This document shows positions 1-5,370 of a stretch of DNA of 5,370 nt, in pieces. The DNA is taken from NCBI GenBank assembly GCA_003455945.1, contig DMPQ01000407.1, positions 390-5,759 of the forward strand. The letters are read 5' to 3'. The notes under the pieces are model-generated. The model saw only the letters and a program-made list of their open reading frames with translations. It had not been told where the DNA came from and did no database searches. Position 1 is the stretch's first letter; each line of letters starts with the position of its first letter. Made by a program: the position numbers and the translations under genes. The DNA comes from Planctomycetaceae bacterium (GTDB taxonomy: Bacteria > Planctomycetota > Planctomycetia > Pirellulales > Pirellulaceae).

Positions 1-1856
1 AGGTTGGTCTGCTCGGCGATGTCCTGAATCACTTCGATTACCTTGCCGATCTCGTCGGCCGCGCTGCCGAGGTGTCCGATCTTGTCGTTGCTCACCTCGA
101 CCAGCTCGGCGGCATGAGCGGCGACGGTGGCGCTTCGCTCGGCGTTGCGGGCGATCTCGGCGATCGTCGAGTTCATCTCGTCGATCGACGAAGCGACCGC
201 CTTCATCCCGGCCGACATCTCGACCGTCGTGCCGGCCATGTTCTTCATGTTGATCGACATCTCTTCGGCGGCGCTCGAGACGGTCGCCGACTGGCTCTTC
301 GAACGCTGAGCTCCGTCCGACAGCTGCACGGCGGTCGCCGACAGCTCATGCGACGCATTGCCGAGCACGCCGGCATTGCTCGCGATCTGGCGGACCACTT
401 CCTGGACCCGCTCGACGAACTTGTTGAACCAACCCGACAGCTCGCCCAGTTCGTCCGTGCGGGACGCATCCAGACGCTTGGTCAGGTCGCCGTCTCCTTC
501 GGCGATATCCTTCAGGGCGGCGATGGTCGCCATGATCGGATTGCGGATCGATCGGACGCTCGACCAGCTGACGACGCCGACGCCGACCAGCGCGACGAAC
601 GAGATCCCCATCGACCAGAAGAGCATGCTGCGCGACGCGGCGACCCGATCGCTCTGCAGTTCCTCGACTGCTTCGAACGCTTCGGACTCGGTCATCTCGG
701 TCAGCAGCACGAACTTCAGCCCCGCCGCTTCGATCGGCGCAAAGGCGCTGAGCACGCGATCGCCCAGATAGCTGACGCTGCTCTCGCAACCCGACTCGCC
801 GGCCAGCGCCCGCTTCACGTTGTCGGTTTCCAGACGCAGGTCCGAGCGGAACGAGTTGACGACGTTGAACGTCTCGGTATCGCGGAACGTGTCGCTCCGA
901 AGACGTCCGTCCTGACCGATCAGGATCGCTTCTCCCGTTTCGCCGAGTCCCGATCGGGCGGTCAGATCTTCCGACAGGTGATCGAGCGGCAGCTGGAACA
1001 TCACGACGCCGATCAGGCGATCGCCGTCATAGACCGGCATTCCCATGAAGCAGGCCGGTGCCTCGTACGACGGCGTGTAGCAGGCGAAATCGACGGTGAC
1101 CGCATCGCCTCCCTTGGGGGTCGAGCGAGCGCGGCGGAAGCACTCGGCCAGCCCCGAATCGGCCCACGGGCCCTTAAGCAAGTCGGTCCCGAAATCGAGT
1201 TCCTTGTAGACCGAATAGACGAGGTTCCCCGCGGGGTCGACCAGGAAGACGTCGTAGTAGTGGAACTTCTCGAGGTAGCCGCGGATGACCGGATGGACCT
1301 TGGCGTGCAGACGCGAGTAGGCCGAGCCGTCTCCGGCATCATCGAGCAGATGCTTGCTGCCGAGCGGATGCGAGTTGGCTCGGATGTAGGCATGCTGCAG
1401 CGCGATCGCTTCGTCGTTCAGCTTCGCCAGGTACTCCGCGGCGCGGTGGCGGGTTCCCGGATTCAGCTCCTCGTAACGGCGGCCGAACTCGCCGACGTAG
1501 AAGCCCGACAGTTCCTCGCGCATCCGATACGACGCTTCCGAATCGACTCCGACCTCGTCGGCGTACGCTTCGAAGGCCTCGGTGAAGCCGGTCAGCGCCT
1601 CGACCACCATCAGGTCCTCGGCGAAGACCTCGAGCTGGTCGGCGGTCGACGAGAAGAACTCGACGACGTGATCGGCTCGTGCGTCGCGCACGGCACACAT
1701 CTGCTGCACCGCTCGCTCGCGCAGACTTGCCTCGGCCGTTTCGGCCAAGTGCGCCGCATTGCGGGAAGCGTTGACGTAGTTGGCGACGGTGACTCCGACG
1801 ACCGGGACGAGGCCGCAGAGCACGAAGGCAAGCGTGAGTTTGGTTCCGATCTTCAT
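1..1856 (-). CDS. Methyl-accepting chemotaxis protein with periplasmic dCache-type sensor, 3' end outside window
   Basis: A transmembrane chemoreceptor that senses an unknown ligand and controls CheA through CheW. My translation from the ATG at 1856 is open for 618 codons to the window edge. Residues 1-6 are short and basic, and 7-28 form TM1. Residues about 30-405 are the periplasmic sensor, with Cache-like segments YYDVFLVD (200-207), DFACYTPSYEAPA (256-268) and GLGETGEAILIG (303-314), the last typical of dCache receptors. TM2 is 411-431. HAMP is about 432-486, with the conserved proline P440 and the D468-E469-L470 motif. The signalling coiled coil follows, with a methylation-like AAEEMS segment (E531, E532). 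The window stops at E615-Q-T-N618, the start of the conserved hairpin tip, so the tip and the returning helix are missing; this is a window cut, not a proven truncation. The gene lies 93 bases after cheW on the same strand. Family call is firm; ligand unknown. Confidence 0.96.
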   Translation of the reverse strand, partial: MKIGTKLTLAFVLCGLVPVVGVTVANYVNASRNAAHLAETAEASLRERAVQQMCAVRDARADHVVEFFSSTADQLEVFAEDLMVVEALTGFTEAFEAYADEVGVDSEASYRMREELSGFYVGEFGRRYEELNPGTRHRAAEYLAKLNDEAIALQHAYIRANSHPLGSKHLLDDAGDGSAYSRLHAKVHPVIRGYLEKFHYYDVFLVDPAGNLVYSVYKELDFGTDLLKGPWADSGLAECFRRARSTPKGGDAVTVDFACYTPSYEAPACFMGMPVYDGDRLIGVVMFQLPLDHLSEDLTARSGLGETGEAILIGQDGRLRSDTFRDTETFNVVNSFRSDLRLETDNVKRALAGESGCESSVSYLGDRVLSAFAPIEAAGLKFVLLTEMTESEAFEAVEELQSDRVAASRSMLFWSMGISFVALVGVGVVSWSSVRSIRNPIMATIAALKDIAEGDGDLTKRLDASRTDELGELSGWFNKFVERVQEVVRQIASNAGVLGNASHELSATAVQLSDGAQRSKSQSATVSSAAEEMSINMKNMAGTTVEMSAGMKAVASSIDEMNSTIAEIARNAERSATVAAHAAELVEVSNDKIGHLGSAADEIGKVIEVIQDIAEQTN

Positions 1857-1866
1857 GACGTGGTTA

Positions 1867-1870
1867 CCCT
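1867..1870 (-). promoter_or_regulatory. Weak Shine-Dalgarno before the MCP gene
   Basis: On the minus strand AGGG lies 10 bases before the MCP start codon. The match is short and the spacing long, so it is at best a weak ribosome binding site. The start is supported mainly by the protein: M-K-I-G-T-K followed at once by a hydrophobic segment is a typical MCP N-terminus. Confidence 0.45.
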
Positions 1871-1920
1871 GATGTGGAACGGCGTTCGGAGAGATTGCGG
1901 TGGCGGAAGGTGATTGCGAG

Positions 1921-1940
1921 AAGCGACGGAAAGCGACGGC
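1921..1940. repeat. Short tandem repeat, 2 x 10 bases
   Basis: Two adjacent ten-base units, AAGCGACGGA and AAGCGACGGC on the plus strand, differ only in the last base. They lie in the cheW-MCP spacer, just after the cheW stop in the transcription direction. Function unknown; it may be chance or a replication-slippage duplication. Confidence 0.5.
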
Positions 1941-1949
1941 GAGCCGATA

Positions 1950-2411
1950 TCAGCTCTCTTTCGCGCCGAGCAGTTCGTCGAGGTCGATCAGCACGACCAG
2001 TTCCTTCTCGGTCGTATGGACTCCCTTGAAGAACCGTCCGTCGACTCCCTGGATATGAGCCGGCGGAGCGTCGATATCGGCGGTCGAGACGCTGAGGATG
2101 TCGGCGATCCGATCGACCATCAGGCCGATCAGCTCGCCGCGCGACTGGATCACGAGGTTGCGCGAGCTGCGGGTGACGTCGGCCGGCGGCAGGCCGAGGA
2201 TCGTGCGCGGATCGATGATCGAGACCACTTCGCCGCGCAGATTGATCACGCCGCGAACGAACGACGGAGCGCGCGGGACCGGCGTGATGTCGAGCTGGCG
2301 ATTGATCTCCTGAATCCGATCGATCTCGATCCCGAGCAGCAGATCGCCGACGGCGAAGGTCGCGAGCTGCAGTTGGCGGGCGTTCGTCGCCCTCAGATAG
2401 GTCGTGCTCAT
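1950..2411 (-). CDS. cheW: Chemotaxis adaptor protein CheW
   Basis: Cytoplasmic scaffold protein that links the tips of chemoreceptors to the P5 domain of CheA and builds the receptor array. The product is 153 residues, a normal length for a single-domain CheW, and the CheW fold covers about residues 13-150. The first strand LATFAVGDLLLGIEI (16-30) is followed by the hallmark RGVINLRGEVVSIIDPR (53-69), including the conserved N-L-R-G turn. VDRIADIL (99-106) matches the V-D-x-V-x-E-V-L family segment, and FKGVH (128-132) precedes the closing strand LVVLIDLDELL (138-148). There is no extra domain. The ATG overlaps the cheA stop in ATGA and has a good Shine-Dalgarno seven bases upstream. The same frame stays open far upstream, inside cheA, but that part is not CheW-like, so the short start at 2411 is correct. 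Confidence 0.97.
   Translation of the reverse strand: MSTTYLRATNARQLQLATFAVGDLLLGIEIDRIQEINRQLDITPVPRAPSFVRGVINLRGEVVSIIDPRTILGLPPADVTRSSRNLVIQSRGELIGLMVDRIADILSVSTADIDAPPAHIQGVDGRFFKGVHTTEKELVVLIDLDELLGAKES
2408..2411 (-). other. ATGA start/stop overlap of cheA and cheW
   Basis: The cheW start codon (2411-2409) and the cheA stop codon TGA (2410-2408) share bases, giving a four-base ATGA overlap. This arrangement usually marks translational coupling, here between two proteins that bind each other in the same array. Confidence 0.95.
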
Positions 2412-5119
2412 GCCGGGACTCCCTGTTCCGCCGATGCGGCGCCGATGATCTGCAGTTGGTTGCGGACGCTCGCGATGAGCTTCTCGCGGTCCATCTTGAC
2501 CTGGTAGTCGCAGACGCCGCTCTCGTAGCCGCGCTGGATGTCTTCCGATCCGGCGAGCGACGTGAGCGCGATGACCGGCAGGCTCCGCAGCGTCGCGTGC
2601 GACTTGATCGCTCGGCAGAGCTCCAGGCCGTTCATGCGAGGCATTTCGATGTCGGTGATCACCAGCAGCACCTGCGTGCCGTCGAGCAGCTGCTCCCAGG
2701 CGTGCTGGCCGTCGTCCGCGGTGACCACGTCGTAGCCGGCGTTCTCGAGGAAGCCGGCGACCTGACGCTGGAAGAACATCGAGTCCTCGGCGAGCATCAC
2801 GCGCGGCCGCTCGACCTTGCGACGACGCGTCTCTTGTTCCTCGGTCGCGAACCAGTCCTTGTTGGACAGACGAGCCAGTTCGTAGAGGTCGACGATGCGG
2901 GTCGTCCGCTTGTCGATGACGATCGAACCGGCAATCCCCGGCTCGTGGAACGTGACGGTGTCGACGGTCCCCGAGACGCGACGGATGTCGTCGAGAATCG
3001 GAACGACCAGGCCGACTTCGCGCCCGCGGATGTCGAAGACGACGACGTACGACCGCTCGCTCGCCTCGGGAGGCTTGGCGGTGACCAACCGATCGACTCG
3101 CAGCAGCGGGAGCGACTGGCCGCGGAACTGCAGCAGTTCGCGCCCTCCGACCGCATCGATCTGTTCCGAAAGGACCCGCTCGATGCGCGATACCAATCCC
3201 ATCGGGATGGCGAACTGCTCGCTCGGATGATTCGCGAACAGCAGGAGCGTCTGGAGGGTGTCCGAAGCATCCGCCTCGACCACCTCCTCGTACGACGTCT
3301 CGTCCGAGTCGCCGCTCTTCAGACGGCATTCGGTCGCGACGCCGGCGACGTCGATGATCAGCGCGACGCGGCCGTCTCCCAGGATCGTCGCTCCGGCGAC
3401 ATAACCGCATTGCTTGACGTGGCGGCCGAGCGGCTTGACGACGATCTCTTCCGAGTCGTGGAGCGCGTCGACGACCAGACCGTAACGGAACTGTCCCGCC
3501 TCGACCACCACGACGTGCAGCGGCCGGTCGGCGTCGGCCGAGTCGCGCGGTGCACCGAGAATCTGACGCAGATGGACGAGCGGCAGGAGCGAGCCGCGCA
3601 GTCGGAGCATGTCGTACGACTTGATCCGAGCGATCCGCGACGCGATCTCCTCGGAGCGGACCCGCACCAGCTCGACGATGTTGACCTGAGGCAGGGCGTA
3701 ACGGAACTCGCCCGACTGGACGATCATCGACGGAATGATGGCCAGCGTGAGCGGCAGGGTGATCCGGATCGTCGTCCCCTGCCCGACCGCCGACTCGATG
3801 TCGACGTTGCCGCCGAGGCGTTCGATGTTGGTGCGGACGACGTCCATGCCGACACCGCGCCCGCTGACGTCGGTCACGGCAGCGGCGGTCGAGAAGCCCG
3901 GAGCGAAGATCAGCCGGATCGCCTCGCGATCCCCCATCGTCATCGCCTGTTCGGGCGTGATGAGCTGCTTCTCGATCGCCTTGGCCTTGATCACCGACGG
4001 GTTGATGCCGGCCCCGTCGTCCTGGATGTCGATGCGGACCTTGCCCGCCTGATGGAACGCCCGCAGCGTCAGCGTGCCGGCAGCCTTCTTCCCCTTGGCT
4101 TGGCGAGCCGACGGGGACTCGAGACCGTGATCGACCGAGTTGCGGATCAGGTGCGTCAGCGGATCGCTGATCGCTTCGATGATCGTCTTGTCGACTTCGA
4201 CCTCGCGCCCTTCGATCGTCAGGTTGCACTGCTTGCCGAGCTTGGCGCTCAGATCGCGGACGATGCGCGGGAATTTGCCGAAGACCGTTCCGATCGGCTG
4301 CATGCGCGTCTGCATGATCGCTTCCTGCAGCTCGCTGGTGACCTGATCCAAACCGGCCGCGGCCGATTCGAGCCCGATCCGATCGGGAGTCCCCATCGTC
4401 TGCAGCAGCTGGTTGCGGCTCAGCACCAGCTCTCCGGCGAGATTCATCAGCCGATCGAGCACGGTGACCGGGACGCGGATGTTCAGGTCCGACGCCGCAG
4501 CATTGCCGTCGGCCCGCTTCGCGCTTCCCGAGGCGTCATCGCCGCGAGAGGACACCGGCGCGTCGTCGTCGACGGTCGGCACGGCCACCGGAGCGGCGGC
4601 CGAAGGGGACGTCGAAGCGACGGTCGGGATCGGCGACGGAGCCGCAGGACGAGGCGCGGCGACCGCGGGGACGGACGTCACCTCCGATGCGGTCGCGGTC
4701 GGTTCGGTGTCGTCCGCTTCGGCCGAACGCCACGAGCCGTCGGCGATCCGGTCGAGCTTCACGACATGCGAGGTGACGTCGACCGAGTTCGACCGTTCGA
4801 CCTGCTGCAGCAGCTGGCGGAGCTGATCGGCTCCCTTGAGCAGCACGTCGACGATCGCCGAATCGGGAACGAGTTCCCGATTGCGGACTCGGTTCAGCAC
4901 GTTCTCGAGGCTGTGCGACAGGCGGTTGATCGTCTGCAGGCCGAGGAAGCCGGCGGCTCCCTTGACAGAATGGACGGCGCGAAAGACGGTGTTGACCAGT
5001 TCGATGTCGATTTCGGCGCCGCCGCTTTCGATCGAGAGCAGCTGGTTCTCGACGTCGGCGAGGTGTTCGAGCGATTCGACCACGAAGGCGGCGATCAGCT
5101 CGGCATCTTCGAAAGCCAT
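2408..5119 (-). CDS. cheA: Hybrid chemotaxis histidine kinase CheA with two CheW-like domains and C-terminal receiver
   Basis: Autophosphorylating kinase of the chemoreceptor complex, 903 residues against roughly 650 for E. coli CheA. Domains in order: Hpt (P1) 1-110 with phospho-acceptor H50 in HSVKG; a low-complexity Ala/Pro/Ser/Thr/Asp linker about 131-210 where P2 would normally be; P3 dimerisation about 212-285 (LMNLAGELVLSRNQ); ATPase (P4) about 286-457 with N box N327 in HLIRNSVDHG, G1 DDGAGI (367-372), FAPGFST (405-411) and G2 GRGVGMD (420-426); first CheW-like domain (P5) about 458-600; second CheW-like domain about 620-752; REC about 771-890 with E778-D779, phospho-acceptor D823, T853 and K875. 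All catalytic residues that I can check are present, so it should be an active kinase with its own receiver. The start fits because the Hpt helix begins within a few residues of it. It precedes cheW with a four-base overlap. Confidence 0.97.
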   Translation of the reverse strand: MAFEDAELIAAFVVESLEHLADVENQLLSIESGGAEIDIELVNTVFRAVHSVKGAAGFLGLQTINRLSHSLENVLNRVRNRELVPDSAIVDVLLKGADQLRQLLQQVERSNSVDVTSHVVKLDRIADGSWRSAEADDTEPTATASEVTSVPAVAAPRPAAPSPIPTVASTSPSAAAPVAVPTVDDDAPVSSRGDDASGSAKRADGNAAASDLNIRVPVTVLDRLMNLAGELVLSRNQLLQTMGTPDRIGLESAAAGLDQVTSELQEAIMQTRMQPIGTVFGKFPRIVRDLSAKLGKQCNLTIEGREVEVDKTIIEAISDPLTHLIRNSVDHGLESPSARQAKGKKAAGTLTLRAFHQAGKVRIDIQDDGAGINPSVIKAKAIEKQLITPEQAMTMGDREAIRLIFAPGFSTAAAVTDVSGRGVGMDVVRTNIERLGGNVDIESAVGQGTTIRITLPLTLAIIPSMIVQSGEFRYALPQVNIVELVRVRSEEIASRIARIKSYDMLRLRGSLLPLVHLRQILGAPRDSADADRPLHVVVVEAGQFRYGLVVDALHDSEEIVVKPLGRHVKQCGYVAGATILGDGRVALIIDVAGVATECRLKSGDSDETSYEEVVEADASDTLQTLLLFANHPSEQFAIPMGLVSRIERVLSEQIDAVGGRELLQFRGQSLPLLRVDRLVTAKPPEASERSYVVVFDIRGREVGLVVPILDDIRRVSGTVDTVTFHEPGIAGSIVIDKRTTRIVDLYELARLSNKDWFATEEQETRRRKVERPRVMLAEDSMFFQRQVAGFLENAGYDVVTADDGQHAWEQLLDGTQVLLVITDIEMPRMNGLELCRAIKSHATLRSLPVIALTSLAGSEDIQRGYESGVCDYQVKMDREKLIASVRNQLQIIGAASAEQGVPA
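2419..2424 (-). promoter_or_regulatory. Shine-Dalgarno of cheW, inside the cheA 3' end
   Basis: AGGGAG on the minus strand lies seven bases before the cheW ATG, a good match and spacing. It sits within the last codons of cheA and supports the ATG at 2411 as the start. It is the best ribosome binding site in the window. Confidence 0.75.
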
Positions 5120-5168
5120 GACGGAGGGGTCCGGTCTGGGAGGAGTGAGGGGAGCGGAACGGTTCGGC
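5120..5168 (-). other. cheA leader, pyrimidine-rich, without Shine-Dalgarno
   Basis: This 49-base spacer separates the upstream gene from cheA. On the minus strand it is C/T-rich and contains CCTCC twice, the opposite of a Shine-Dalgarno; no GGAG- or AGG-like motif lies at useful distance from the cheA ATG. No terminator hairpin and no convincing promoter are visible, so cheA is probably read from the upstream transcript. Confidence 0.6.
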
Positions 5169-5370
5169 TCAGATCGCTGCCGGCGCCCGTTCGCGCGTCG
5201 AATGGTAGATCGCCGACACGTCCATGCTTTCCGAGAGAAAGCGACGTCGTTCGCGGGCGATCGTGGCGTCGTCGATCGCTCCGATCTCGATCAGCGCGTC
5301 GGTCAACGTCCCGGCTCGGGCCGACTGCTTCATCAGCACGTCCGCCATCTGCGACTGGGTCAGAAAGCCG
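5169..5370 (-). CDS. C-terminal end of an unidentified gene with an MshEN-like repeat, 5' end outside window
   Basis: An open frame entering from the right edge and ending at TGA (5171-5169); 66 residues are visible. They start GFLTQSQMADVLMKQ, continue with TLTDALIEIGAIDDATIARE, and end in a polar tail (AIYHSTRERAPAAI). The pattern G-[hydrophobic]-[TD]-x-x-Q/I...L-x-x-Q recurs about 29 residues later, resembling the helical repeats found at the N-terminus of type II secretion/MshE ATPases (MshEN) and in small stand-alone proteins. It is not a known CheA, CheW, MCP or receiver segment. It lies 49 bases before cheA on the same strand, so it is probably in the same operon and may serve chemotaxis, but I cannot assign a function. 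That it is coding is supported by the open frame, strand and operon-like spacing. Confidence 0.7.
   Translation of the reverse strand, partial: GFLTQSQMADVLMKQSARAGTLTDALIEIGAIDDATIARERRRFLSESMDVSAIYHSTRERAPAAI

Larger units (their letters stand above)
1857..1949 (-). other. Intergenic spacer between cheW and the MCP gene
   Basis: A 93-base non-coding gap. I see no GC-rich hairpin followed by a T run, so no intrinsic terminator, and no convincing -35/-10 pair. It contains a short tandem repeat at 1921-1940 and the weak ribosome binding site of the MCP gene. Co-transcription of the MCP gene with cheW is therefore plausible, but an unrecognised internal promoter cannot be excluded because the gap is longer than the other junctions. 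Confidence 0.6.

Noticed and set aside
1..1856. Possible truncated or broken MCP gene.
   Set aside because: The frame is uninterrupted to the first base of the window and stops exactly because the sequence ends, at the start of the conserved hairpin tip. There is no evidence of a pseudogene.
1861..1870. GGTAACC near-palindrome before the MCP start as an operator.
   Set aside because: Too short and imperfect; overlaps the weak ribosome binding site and has no second copy.
72..1913. A 613-codon open frame on the plus strand, antisense to the MCP gene.
   Set aside because: The translation is rich in Arg, Asp, His and Gly without any recognisable domain, and it exactly opposes a well-supported MCP reading frame. 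Long antisense frames are expected in GC-rich coding DNA.
1914..2507. A 197-codon plus-strand open frame opposite cheW.
   Set aside because: Low-complexity charged translation antisense to cheW and the end of cheA; no domain and no ribosome binding site evidence.
2412..4229. A 5' extension of cheW giving a 759-residue minus-strand protein.
   Set aside because: The frame stays open upstream of cheW, but the extra part is Arg/Asp/Ala-rich out-of-frame cheA sequence. Only the last 153 residues are CheW, with their own Shine-Dalgarno and ATG.
4413..4826. A 137-codon plus-strand frame rich in Ala, Gly, Thr and Val.
   Set aside because: It is the reverse complement of the low-complexity CheA linker, so its composition is a mirror of that linker and not evidence of a gene.

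Overview
This window is a GC-rich stretch (roughly 62-65 % G+C, estimated by eye) of a bacterial chemotaxis operon. Everything that looks real is transcribed on the minus strand. Read in the direction of transcription (right to left) it holds: the C-terminal end of an unidentified gene (5169-5370), cheA (2408-5119), cheW (1950-2411), and the first 618 codons of a methyl-accepting chemotaxis protein (MCP) gene that runs off the left edge (1-1856). Coding density is very high. The only non-coding stretches are 49 bases before cheA and 93 bases before the MCP gene, and neither contains a recognisable terminator.

Together the genes encode a chemoreceptor core complex. The MCP is a membrane receptor with a periplasmic double-Cache type sensor, a HAMP domain and a cytoplasmic signalling coiled coil. 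CheW is the adaptor that couples the receptor tip to the kinase. CheA is the histidine kinase. This CheA is not the E. coli type: it has no recognisable P2 docking domain, carries two CheW-like domains in tandem instead of one P5 domain, and ends in a fused receiver (REC) domain with a complete set of phosphorylation residues. The kinase can therefore probably pass phosphate to its own C-terminus as well as to any separate CheY or CheB, none of which is in the window. cheA and cheW overlap by four bases (ATGA), a sign of translational coupling.

The organism cannot be named from this sequence. High GC, weak or absent Shine-Dalgarno sequences at two of three starts, and the hybrid CheA with tandem CheW-like domains and REC would suit a Planctomycetota-like bacterium or another environmental Gram-negative such as a deltaproteobacterium. 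This is inference. A periplasmic Cache sensor and two transmembrane segments imply a receptor crossing a cytoplasmic membrane.

I see no mobile element, CRISPR array, RNA gene or clearly new system. The most useful points to follow up are the upstream gene fragment with its MshEN-like repeat, the hybrid CheA architecture, the lack of a Shine-Dalgarno sequence before cheA, and a strong excess of the palindrome CGATCG. Several long open frames on the opposite strand or in other frames (up to 759 codons) are GC-driven shadows and should not be annotated.
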